DNA of 64,000 bases from positions 1 to 64,000 of the forward strand of contig DGHQ01000054.1 of assembly GCA_002392915.1 (NCBI GenBank). Direction: 5' to 3'. Position 1 is the first letter of the stretch, and each line of letters starts with the position of its first letter. Source of the DNA: Bacteroidales bacterium UBA3844. Its GTDB lineage: Bacteria > Bacteroidota > Bacteroidia > Bacteroidales > Paludibacteraceae. Of this stretch, positions 28,043 through 36,113 are shown one piece after another. A program made the position numbers and the translations under genes. A model generated the notes under the pieces. That model did not search any database. It was given only the letters and a program-made list of their open reading frames with translations, and was not told the origin of the DNA.

Positions 28043-28076
28043 CAAAATTACAAAAAAATAAGACTATTCAAACAAA
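28043..28076 (-). promoter_or_regulatory. Promoter of the leu operon
   Basis: -7 box TAATTTTG (28050-28043) with TTTG candidates 18 nt (28072-28069) or 22 nt (28076-28073) upstream, straddling the usual spacing of about 20. The predicted start of transcription is near 28036. The 403-bp spacer 27816-28218 therefore holds the promoter, leader peptide, attenuator and, at 28153-28175, a fragment resembling the first half of the two-hairpin element (GAGGATTGTTAAGG). Confidence 0.6.
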
Positions 28077-28218
28077 ATCATAAGATTTTTTGCAGAGAAA
28101 ACTATGATTTGAAACAAAAATATGAGAAGCTGTTTTAATTTTGCTTATAGAGTTGAGGATTGTTAAGGTCGAATCGTCCTTTTCCACTCTTCTCTATAAC
28201 CAAATATTAAAAAGATTC

Positions 28219-28821
28219 TTAGAACTCAAATGAGCATCTCGTCACAAAGTTGAATGCACGGAAACTATATGGATCGGCAGACTCATCGAAATTGCCATAA
28301 TAGACGCGTTCTCTTCTTCCGACGTAATAATAAGGGAAATCATAATCCTGTCCTTTCATTGATTCCACTCCTGCAGAAAGCGAGAATCTTTTCAATCTAC
28401 ATCCAAATGAAAAATTGCCATAAAATCCATTAGCACCTTCAATAGCAATGTCAACCCCAGCTCTTAATTCCATGAATGGAGAAATTTTCTTTTCTAAAAA
28501 ATCCACACGTAAATCAGCAAACACAGGAATCGAATAATGATCACTATACCAATCTACAGCCATACAATATCCCGTTCCTCCACCCAGGAAAAACTTATTA
28601 TTCAGTTGGCATCCATAAGTCGCAGATAATCTGACACCTGGCATTTCACCAAACATTAATTCAGCAGAAACAAATAGTCTTGAACTTTTTTTCAGACTAA
28701 AAGTGCTAATAGAATCGTGAGTATCAACCTTATTTGACATTACCATATCTCCACGATAACTTTGTGAGAATGCTGATATTGAGACGATCAGCATAACAGC
28801 CAACATCAATATTTTTTTCAT
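28219..28821 (-). CDS. Outer-membrane beta-barrel-like protein (paralogue 1 of 4)
   Basis: A 200-residue exported protein with a signal peptide (MKKILMLAVMLIVSISAFSQ) and beta-strand periodicity, ending in FVTRCSFEF. The final Phe is typical of Bam-inserted barrels. It shares with the next three genes the blocks LFVSAELMFGEMPG, QLNNKFFLGGGTGYC, IPVFADLRVDFLEKKISPFMELRAG and GFYGNFSFGCRLKRFSLSAGVE. It lacks the small N-terminal domain seen in paralogues 2 and 3. No function is recognised. Confidence 0.78.
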   Translation of the reverse strand: MKKILMLAVMLIVSISAFSQSYRGDMVMSNKVDTHDSISTFSLKKSSRLFVSAELMFGEMPGVRLSATYGCQLNNKFFLGGGTGYCMAVDWYSDHYSIPVFADLRVDFLEKKISPFMELRAGVDIAIEGANGFYGNFSFGCRLKRFSLSAGVESMKGQDYDFPYYYVGRRERVYYGNFDESADPYSFRAFNFVTRCSFEF

Positions 28822-28928
28822 TTTAAATAAACGCTTTTATTCAACATAAATATTCACCAAATAGCTAAACAAAAGATTTCATCTAATCAAACAACTAATT
28901 ATTCATATTCAAATGAGATTCGATAAAT

Positions 28929-29642
28929 TTAGAATTCAACCGAAAATCTTATCACGAAATTCAACGCCTGATATTCATAGTGGTTATCATCATAAACGTA
29001 AAAATCACCTTTCCTTACAAAACGCGATCCATATTCAACATCTTCCCCTCGTAATGTCTCAACTCCTGCCGAAACAGAAAATCGTCTAAGTCGACAGCCC
29101 AATGCCAAATCTCCATAAAAACCAGAAAAACCATCAAGAGCCACATCATAGCCTGCCCTAGCTTCCACAAATGGCGTTATTCTATCCTCGAGAAAGTCAA
29201 ATCGGAAATCTGCAAACACAGGTATTGACACGTGTAAATCATAGTCGTCTGCTATAATAAAGCCAACACCCAACCCCAAATAACTTCTTTTGTTTAACTG
29301 AACTCCATGTATTGTTGTCCATTTCAAACCAGACATTTCTCCAGCCATGAAATCCAAATTCAAAATGAATTTATACCCATTTTCATGGATAGTATAAACA
29401 GACTCAGACACATCATTTCCAGCAACAAAAGATTGGTCTCGTGTTATCTTTTCAATATCACTAAGTTTATAAACAAAAGTATTCCCATCCGACGCTATTG
29501 TAACCGACTGATTGGGTACAAATTCTATAACAGTGCCTTTAACAACATTACCATCCTTCAAAAAAACTGTTTCTCTGCCTACTTGCGAAAAAGCTGAAAT
29601 ATGCATGATCAGCATCAAAATCAAAAACAATATTTTTTTCAT
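28929..29642 (-). CDS. Outer-membrane beta-barrel-like protein with N-terminal LKDG domain (paralogue 2 of 4)
   Basis: A 237-residue protein starting at ATG 29642; the open frame runs 11 codons further upstream but would then lose a clean signal peptide and overlap the previous gene. After the signal (to AFSQ) comes a domain of about 50 residues, ETVFLKDGNVVKGTVIEF ... YKLSDIEKITRD, a module frequent in secreted Bacteroidetes proteins. The same barrel blocks as in its neighbours follow (YLGLGVGF, FADFRFDFLEDRITPFVEARAG, GCRLRRFSVSAGVE). It ends IRFSVEF. The function is unknown. Confidence 0.78.
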   Translation of the reverse strand: MKKILFLILMLIMHISAFSQVGRETVFLKDGNVVKGTVIEFVPNQSVTIASDGNTFVYKLSDIEKITRDQSFVAGNDVSESVYTIHENGYKFILNLDFMAGEMSGLKWTTIHGVQLNKRSYLGLGVGFIIADDYDLHVSIPVFADFRFDFLEDRITPFVEARAGYDVALDGFSGFYGDLALGCRLRRFSVSAGVETLRGEDVEYGSRFVRKGDFYVYDDNHYEYQALNFVIRFSVEF

Positions 29643-29658
29643 AGCGTAATAATTTCGT

Positions 29659-30384
29659 TTAGAACTCAAAAGCAAATCTTGTCACAAAAGAAAAAGCTCG
29701 ATATGGTTCAGGACAATCAACATAATTCCACATTGAATAGGGATCTTCTGAATCATATTCATATCTGTAATAGTTTTCTGTTCCTTGCAAAGTCTCCACT
29801 CCCGTCAAAAGAGAGAATCGTTTGAAACGACCGCCTACTGAGATATTTCCATAAAAACCAGTAGTTCCTTCAATAGCAAACGCGACACCAGCTCTCGCTT
29901 CTACGAATGGAGTAGATCTCTTATTTAATATATCGAAACGGAAATCTGCATAAACAGGAATTGCTAGATATGACTCCATATCATCGTCAGCAATACAAAA
30001 TCCGATTCCTCCACCCAAGAATATTTTATTGTTAAATTGTGCTCCATGGGTCGTGGTAAATTTGAAACCAGTCATATCACCTACCATCTGATCCGCAGCC
30101 AAAAAGAATCTGTATCCTTTTTGAGGTCCAAAATAACCAGACGTTGAAGTCTTGACATCCAAAACATTTATCGGTTCACGTGTGACTTTTTCAATATCCC
30201 CAACATTACAAACAAACACACTATTGTCCGCAGTTAAAATCTTAACCGATTTTTCTGGCTGGTATTCAACTATTACACCTTTAATTATGCTTCCATTTTT
30301 CAAGTAGACTGTTTCTGGAGAAGTTCGTGAAAACACTGACATTGAAGCAATCAGCATCACAACCAAAAGAAGGAGTTTTTTCAT
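29659..30384 (-). CDS. Outer-membrane beta-barrel-like protein with N-terminal LKNG domain (paralogue 3 of 4)
   Basis: A 241-residue protein, the closest relative of paralogue 2. It has a signal peptide, then ETVYLKNGSIIKGVIVEY ... VCNVGDIEKVTREP, then the barrel region (FNNKIFLGGGIGFC, IPVYADFRFDILNKRSTPFVEARAG, GFYGNISVGGRFKRFSLLTGVETLQG), ending VTRFAFEF. The start of paralogue 2 follows 16 nt after its stop, so the two are a tight pair. The four genes probably arose by local duplication, with the N-terminal domain gained or lost once. Confidence 0.78.
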   Translation of the reverse strand: MKKLLLLVVMLIASMSVFSRTSPETVYLKNGSIIKGVIVEYQPEKSVKILTADNSVFVCNVGDIEKVTREPINVLDVKTSTSGYFGPQKGYRFFLAADQMVGDMTGFKFTTTHGAQFNNKIFLGGGIGFCIADDDMESYLAIPVYADFRFDILNKRSTPFVEARAGVAFAIEGTTGFYGNISVGGRFKRFSLLTGVETLQGTENYYRYEYDSEDPYSMWNYVDCPEPYRAFSFVTRFAFEF

Positions 30385-30469
30385 TTCTCAAGTAGTTTTA
30401 ATTACATCACAAATATTTAATACGCAAAAGTAACAGCAAAACTACAAAATTTCTCAATATTAGCAAAAA

Positions 30470-31111
30470 TCATTTCCTATGTTTACTAAATTCGTAAGAG
30501 AATCTTAGATTAAAATTCCAACCTCCGTAATTATACATTTCCTCATCAGAAATATCACTTCCTTCATAAGTATCTATCACACAGCTGTTTTCAGGCATTA
30601 TCTCTGCACCAAAAGACATGGAGATTCTCTTCAGACGACATCCCATTGACAACCCTCCATAAAAACCCGATTCAGCATTAATCACCAAATCATACCCACC
30701 TTTCACCTCCAAAAAAGGAGAAATTCTCTTATTTAAGAAATCAACTCGGAACTCTGAGAAAAAAGGAATTGAAAAACAATCAGACATAGCATACTCCGAA
30801 GATATCAATCCTAAACCAGCTCCAATAAAAAAGCGATTGTCGAGCTGCATACCGTGAGTGGTCGAAATCCTAAACGCTGGATATTCACACATCAAAATCT
30901 CACCGGAGACGAAACTTCTGTATCCAGGCTCAAGAGAATATTTTTTTCTCGCACTTCTGTCTTTATGCTTAATTCCCCAATGTATTTGAAAACCATCAGA
31001 TTCTCCCCACTCTAACTCATCTCTGTCGAAGTGTTCTGAATCAGATTCATTTTCCGCAAACGTTGCAAACTGAACTGCCAGCATTGTCAACAAAAACAAT
31101 AATTTTTTCAT
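30470..31111 (-). CDS. Outer-membrane beta-barrel-like protein (paralogue 4 of 4)
   Basis: A 213-residue protein with a signal peptide (to ATFA) and a charged stretch in place of the LKNG domain (ESDSEHFDRDELEWGESDG). The barrel blocks are RSFVSGEILMCEYP, LDNRFFIGAGLGL, IPFFSEFRVDFLNKRISPFLEVKGG and GFYGGLSMGCRLKRISMSFG. Unlike its paralogues it does not end in Phe: five basic/polar residues (SKHRK) follow YEF. It is the most divergent and the promoter-proximal member of the cluster. Confidence 0.75.
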   Translation of the reverse strand: MKKLLFLLTMLAVQFATFAENESDSEHFDRDELEWGESDGFQIHWGIKHKDRSARKKYSLEPGYRSFVSGEILMCEYPAFRISTTHGMQLDNRFFIGAGLGLISSEYAMSDCFSIPFFSEFRVDFLNKRISPFLEVKGGYDLVINAESGFYGGLSMGCRLKRISMSFGAEIMPENSCVIDTYEGSDISDEEMYNYGGWNFNLRFSYEFSKHRK

Positions 31112-31281
31112 AACATCTTCTTTATTAAAGTCAATTTGTTTTCTACGACAACAATAACGTTACCTATTGATTTTTATTGCACAGCTTGGATTTTGTCACG
31201 TCTTTTCTCGTAAAAAAGCTAAAAAAATCATTTTTTTTTTGCACATTTGCATAAATCTAAAAACAAATAAATGAAATAAAG

Positions 31282-31614
31282 ATGTATACAATAAAGAAAA
31301 GAATCGAAATATCAGCAGCTCACAGCCTGAAGACTACATACGAAAGCCAATGCAACAAACTTCATGGTCACAATTGGATCATAACTATAAGCTGCAGAAG
31401 CAAGGAGCTTAACGAGAACGGCATGGTGGAGGATTTCACAGCCATCAAAAGTATGCTTCACCGTACTTTAGACCACACTTATTTAAATGATGTGCTGCCA
31501 TTCAATCCTACTGCTGAAAATATCGCCAAGTGGATCTGCGACCAGATTCCGACAGCCTTCAGAGTTGAAGTGACTGAGAGCGAGAACAACACAGCAATCT
31601 ACGAGGAAGACTAA
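31282..31614 (+). CDS. queD: 6-carboxytetrahydropterin synthase
   Basis: QueD turns dihydroneopterin triphosphate into 6-carboxytetrahydropterin, the second step to queuosine and other 7-deazaguanines. The 110-residue protein has the T-fold zinc ligands (AAHSL near 12-16 and the HGH of KLHGHNW), the catalytic Cys just before them (QCNKLHGH), and a C-terminal Glu in VTESENNTA. queE follows after 17 nt, giving a queDE pair; queC is not in the window. No preQ1-type aptamer was recognised in the 170-bp upstream spacer. Confidence 0.94.
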   Translation: MYTIKKRIEISAAHSLKTTYESQCNKLHGHNWIITISCRSKELNENGMVEDFTAIKSMLHRTLDHTYLNDVLPFNPTAENIAKWICDQIPTAFRVEVTESENNTAIYEED

Positions 31615-31631
31615 TCCACAATATTCTGACT

Positions 31632-32177
31632 ATGAAGAAGATTAACGAAATCTTCTATTCGCTTCAAGGTGAGGGATTCCATACCGGAACAGCCGCAATA
31701 TTCATCCGTTTTTCAGGATGCAACCTGAAATGCGATTTTTGCGACACTCTCCATGAATCCGGAGAATTCCTTTCCGACGAAGAGATCCTACAAAGAATTT
31801 CCTCCTTCCAATCTAAGCATATCGTGTTGACGGGAGGAGAACCTTCATTGTGGATAGACGAGGAGTTCGTCGGCAAACTTAAATCTATCGGATACTACGT
31901 GCAGATTGAGACTAACGGAACTCACCCTATCCCCAAAAATGTGGACTGGATAACATGTAGTCCTAAAGAAGCTCCGTTGGCTATCAACAAAGCTAATGAA
32001 TTGAAAGTTGTGTTCACAAGCCAATCTTTCGTGGAGAAATTCACAAATTTCAATAGTCAGCATCGTTTTCTACAACCACTTTCTTGTGGCAACACTGCAG
32101 AAGTTGTGGATTATATTCTTAAACATCCACAGTGGAGAATGAGTCTGCAAACACATAAACTGATCAACATCCAATAA
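31632..32177 (+). CDS. queE: 7-carboxy-7-deazaguanine synthase
   Basis: QueE is the radical SAM enzyme that contracts the pterin ring of the QueD product to 7-carboxy-7-deazaguanine. The 181-residue protein has the substrate-binding start SLQGEGFHTGTAAIFIRFSG, a canonical CxxxCxxC cluster (CNLKCDFC), LTGGEPSL, and the short C-terminal region typical of the smaller QueE forms. It is directly downstream of queD and probably cotranscribed. A 6-bp hairpin (GACGCA/TGCGTC, 32187-32204) follows it. Confidence 0.93.
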   Translation: MKKINEIFYSLQGEGFHTGTAAIFIRFSGCNLKCDFCDTLHESGEFLSDEEILQRISSFQSKHIVLTGGEPSLWIDEEFVGKLKSIGYYVQIETNGTHPIPKNVDWITCSPKEAPLAINKANELKVVFTSQSFVEKFTNFNSQHRFLQPLSCGNTAEVVDYILKHPQWRMSLQTHKLINIQ

Positions 32178-32245
32178 ACATTGGCATGTTGACGCATTAA
32201 ATTGCGTCTGAAAAACCAATTCTTAATATCTAAGGATAGAATATT

Positions 32246-34276
32246 ATGAAGACACTACACAAAATCGCATATTCCGCATTGCTTTTCGCATTCGCGTCGA
32301 ACATAAATGCGAAGCCCAAAACTGATGATTTAGCAACTGCCGCAGCTGAGATTTCAAAGTCTAACTTTACTGCGGCAATCAACCTGATGACATCATATAT
32401 ATCTAACCATGATATGGATCCTCAGGCATATTACTATCGTTCTGTAGCCGAACTTGGAATCGGAGAGAATGACCTTGCATTGAAAGACGTGGATCTTGCC
32501 ATCCAACTCGACAAAAAATTCCAAATAAAAAAATTATATAAAAGCAGTAAAATCAAGCAAGCTGACTTACTTCTCCAACGTGCCAAATGTTATCGTGCTT
32601 TGGGAAACACAGATGGTGCTATGGAAGAATTGAGCAAAGCCGCTCTAGCCGACAACACTTTGGCCGACATCTACGTCGAAATGGGCGAGATTTACGCTTC
32701 CAGAAACGACTTCAAAGGTTCGGATACGACTTTTGCCAAAGCCCTTCGTTACGACAGCAAAAACTATGACGCTCTGATTGGTTTGGCAAAAAATTATCTT
32801 AACAACGAGAAAGAAAGAGAAGCCATATCAAAACTCGACCAGGCCATTTCTGTCGACGGTGAGAAAATCGAGCCTTACATGCTCAGATATAAAGCTAACG
32901 TCGGACTCCACAATTATGAAAGAGCGTTCGACGATATCTCATACGTGGCTTCAAACAACGAGGATTACACACCATACCTGGCAGATCTGACTAACGCCGC
33001 ATCAAAATGTGTGACATATTCAATGCCAAAAATCGACCAGAAAATAAAGGTCGACGAAAACAAAGTGCTCTGGATGCAATGTCGTGCCGCTGTCGACAAC
33101 AAAATAGGCAAATTTGAAGCCGCTATTGAAGACTACACAAAACTAGAGGAAATCCTCGGTGAAAAATACGCCATCACATCATCTGGAAAAGGTGACTGTT
33201 ATTTCCAAAAAGGAGACTACAACACTGCCCTTGCAATGTACAAAGAGGCAAACGAATTGGAGGAAACAGCAGCCGCAAACGCAGGTATCGCGAGAATCTT
33301 GCTTTTGCAAAACGAATCAACAGAAGCTCTTGTCTATGCAAACAAAGCAGTATCACTCGACCCAATGAATTATGAGTACTACTATTTGCGTGGAAGAGTC
33401 CAAGAAATGCGTAAGATGACCGGAGATGCCGTTTCTGACTATGAAGTGGGAATGCAGATAAACTCAAATTATGCCCCACTCTATTATCGCAGAGGTGTAA
33501 TCAAAAAGTCAAAAAAGGATTTTGAAAGGGTTATCAGATTGGAGACAACTCCGTCTGCTACAGAAAATTTCAAACCCTTCGCCTACCTATATCTCGGCAA
33601 ACAGAATGATGGCAAGAAATCAATCAAAGAGATTCTGAAAGCTTACCCTAACGCAGACAACTACTACACTGCCGCCTCTTTTTATGCGGCAATCAACGAC
33701 ACGACCAACGCGTTGTCTTCACTTGAAAAAAGTTTTGAGCTTGGCTACCGCAATTTCACGCAAGTGGATTCCGACTCTAATCTCGATAGTTTAAGGACAA
33801 AAGCATCCTACATAGCCATAGTAGACAAGTGGAAAAAAGCATCTGGAGTGTCCGCTAACTTTGCAAACTCAGGTCAGTCAAATTCACAAAAAGCATTGCA
33901 AACTACAGAGGTCAAATTCAAACGTGAGCAACAGAAATTCTCATTCGGCTGCAAACTCAATAATATCGACATCTCATGTCAACTCGACACTTCTGCCACA
34001 ACCGGATGTATTAGCTTTGCTGACGCTCTATTCCTAACTAAATATGGATTCATCCAGACTCACGAATGGAGTCAGGATCCATACAAAGATCTTAATGAGG
34101 CTACTGTTGTGACAATCAGAGAATTGGACATCGAAGGAATCAAAGTCAAAGGGTTGGTGATGAAAGTGATCAACGACAAAAACGCCAAACTTCAACTCTC
34201 TAAAAATGATATTGCTAAATTCGGCAACATTTCCGTCAACAACCAGCGAAATGTTCTGCTGATTGAACATTATTAA
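32246..34276 (+). CDS. Secreted TPR protein with C-terminal retropepsin-like domain
   Basis: A 676-residue protein with a signal peptide (to NINA) and TPR helices over roughly 30-540, including AYYYRSVAELGIGENDLAL and AALADNTLADIYVEMGEIYA. A C-terminal domain (about 564-676) resembles clan AA aspartyl proteases: FSFGCKLNNIDISCQLDTS places Asp581 in a DTS motif, followed by a flap-like strand pair and the family-like ending LSKNDIAKFGNISVNNQRNVLLI. The usual Gly of DTG is Ser here, so activity is uncertain. The location is periplasmic or envelope. A 102-bp spacer with a terminator separates it from the ABC genes. Confidence 0.8.
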   Translation: MKTLHKIAYSALLFAFASNINAKPKTDDLATAAAEISKSNFTAAINLMTSYISNHDMDPQAYYYRSVAELGIGENDLALKDVDLAIQLDKKFQIKKLYKSSKIKQADLLLQRAKCYRALGNTDGAMEELSKAALADNTLADIYVEMGEIYASRNDFKGSDTTFAKALRYDSKNYDALIGLAKNYLNNEKEREAISKLDQAISVDGEKIEPYMLRYKANVGLHNYERAFDDISYVASNNEDYTPYLADLTNAASKCVTYSMPKIDQKIKVDENKVLWMQCRAAVDNKIGKFEAAIEDYTKLEEILGEKYAITSSGKGDCYFQKGDYNTALAMYKEANELEETAAANAGIARILLLQNESTEALVYANKAVSLDPMNYEYYYLRGRVQEMRKMTGDAVSDYEVGMQINSNYAPLYYRRGVIKKSKKDFERVIRLETTPSATENFKPFAYLYLGKQNDGKKSIKEILKAYPNADNYYTAASFYAAINDTTNALSSLEKSFELGYRNFTQVDSDSNLDSLRTKASYIAIVDKWKKASGVSANFANSGQSNSQKALQTTEVKFKREQQKFSFGCKLNNIDISCQLDTSATTGCISFADALFLTKYGFIQTHEWSQDPYKDLNEATVVTIRELDIEGIKVKGLVMKVINDKNAKLQLSKNDIAKFGNISVNNQRNVLLIEHY

Positions 34277-34291
34277 TAGATTAAAAAATAC

Positions 34292-34321
34292 GGGTAGGTT
34301 TCAAACCTACCCCTACATTTT
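34292..34321 (+). terminator. Terminator after the TPR/retropepsin-like gene
   Basis: GGGTAGGTTT / AAACCTACCC inverted repeat (34292-34312) followed by CTACATTTTT. The CCTACA ending recurs in the hairpin at 54548-54573. Confidence 0.7.
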
Positions 34322-34379
34322 TCAAATTGTTGTATGGATGGGATGTGCCACTCAAAAACAAAATTGATAACCATAATAA

Positions 34380-36113
34380 ATGAAAAGCATTAGAATAATA
34401 TTGCAATTTCTGAAAAAGCATCTTACGCTGACACTCTTGGCTCCGTTATGCGTAATCATAGAAGTCACAGCGGAACTTGTACAGCCTAAGATCATGTCGG
34501 AGATTGTAAACCGCGGTGTCATAGGAGGAGAGACAGATATAATCACAGCATTAGGATTAAAAATGCTTATCATAACACTTGTCGGAGTTTGTGCGGGTGT
34601 ATTTTCAATCTATGCGGCAGGACAAGTTTCGTATGCGTTCGGAGCGGATATGCGTACAAAGATGTTCTCACGCATCCAGAAATTTTCATTCTCAAACATC
34701 GACAGATTGCAGACCGGATCTTTGATCACTCGTATCACCAGCGATGTGACCCAAGTGCAAAACGTGATACAGGCTTCAATGCGACTTCTTTTCCGTGCCC
34801 CATTCATGTTTATCGGAGCTATTGTGATGGTGTTTATGCTTGATTTGAAAATGGCATACATCCTTATCATCATCCTGCCCATCCTGCTTTTTACAATCAT
34901 CTACATATTAAAGAAGACATTCCCTCTCTTCACCATTGTGCAACAAAAAATGGACAAGTTCAACACAGTGGTGCAGGAATTGCTTTCCGGAATCCGCGTC
35001 GTCAAAGCATATGTAAGGGAGCAAGGAGAGAGAGAAAGGTTTGAAGCCTCAAACGAGGATTATATAGCGTCGTCGCTCAAGGTAAGCAAACTTATAATTA
35101 TAATGATGCCAGCCATGTCATTTATCATGAATCTCGGAGTAGTCGGAGTACTTTGGTTTGGAGAATATGAAGTGGCAGACGGACGATTGAACGTCGGAGA
35201 CATCATGGCATGCACCAACTATATGACACAGATTCTGATGTCGCTGATGATGGCACAGCGAGTCATAATGTCAATCACACAAGCAGAAGCTTCGATGGTG
35301 AGAATCAATGAAGTGTTGGAGACGGAATGTGAGCTTGATCTTCAGTCGACAGGTGTGAGCGTTCCAGAAGAGGGAGATCTGGAATTCAACAATGTATCAT
35401 TCTGCTATGAAGGATCCAACAAAGACCAGCTTTCCAACATATCATTCAATATCAAAAAAGGAGAGACACTGGCTATCCTTGGCAGCACAGGTTCAGGCAA
35501 GTCGACGTTGGTGAATCTGATTCCACGTTTCTACGACGTGACAGAAGGATCTATAAAAATAGGAGGCAAAGACATTCGTGAGATCGACAGGAAATCATTG
35601 CAGGACAGTGTCGGAATAGTGATGCAAAACACAGTGTTATTCTCTGGCTCAATTGCAGACAACATGCGTATGGGCAAAGAGGATGCGACAGAAGAAGAGA
35701 TGATAGACGCATTGAAAAAAGCAGACATCGCAGATTTCGTATTGTCACTGCCAGACGGTCTGAGCCACAAGATTGAGCAAGATGCGACAAACATATCAGG
35801 CGGTCAACGTCAACGCATAAGCATCGCCCGCACATTGATTTCAGAGCCTGACATTCTGATTCTTGACGACAGTCTGAGTGCGGTGGATTTGATAACAGAA
35901 TCAAAAATACGTAAGGCGTTAAACAAATTAAAGATGACTAAAATCATCATTGCTCAAAGAATCAGCTCAATAAAAGATGCAAACAAGATTCTGATGATTG
36001 AAGACGGGAAGATGCTATGCTATGGTTCACACGATGAACTATACAAAACTTCGGCTGAATATAAAGAAGTGTATGATTCACAAGTGCAAAGTGCAGAGGA
36101 GGGCAAATTATGA
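34380..36113 (+). CDS. ABC exporter half-transporter, degenerate-ATPase subunit
   Basis: A 577-residue ABC exporter subunit with six membrane helices (about 15-310) and a nucleotide-binding domain. Walker A is GSTGSGKST and the signature is the canonical ISGGQRQR. The Walker B segment is LILDD, with Asp where the catalytic Glu should be, and the switch position is Gln (IIAQRIS) rather than His. It is therefore the non-catalytic half of a heterodimer. Its stop overlaps the start of the second subunit by 4 nt. The substrate is unknown; lipid or drug export is typical of the family. Confidence 0.93.
   Translation: MKSIRIILQFLKKHLTLTLLAPLCVIIEVTAELVQPKIMSEIVNRGVIGGETDIITALGLKMLIITLVGVCAGVFSIYAAGQVSYAFGADMRTKMFSRIQKFSFSNIDRLQTGSLITRITSDVTQVQNVIQASMRLLFRAPFMFIGAIVMVFMLDLKMAYILIIILPILLFTIIYILKKTFPLFTIVQQKMDKFNTVVQELLSGIRVVKAYVREQGERERFEASNEDYIASSLKVSKLIIIMMPAMSFIMNLGVVGVLWFGEYEVADGRLNVGDIMACTNYMTQILMSLMMAQRVIMSITQAEASMVRINEVLETECELDLQSTGVSVPEEGDLEFNNVSFCYEGSNKDQLSNISFNIKKGETLAILGSTGSGKSTLVNLIPRFYDVTEGSIKIGGKDIREIDRKSLQDSVGIVMQNTVLFSGSIADNMRMGKEDATEEEMIDALKKADIADFVLSLPDGLSHKIEQDATNISGGQRQRISIARTLISEPDILILDDSLSAVDLITESKIRKALNKLKMTKIIIAQRISSIKDANKILMIEDGKMLCYGSHDELYKTSAEYKEVYDSQVQSAEEGKL

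Noticed and set aside
31112..31281. preQ1 riboswitch upstream of queD
   Set aside because: No preQ1 aptamer signature was found; only AT-rich sequence with long A and T runs.
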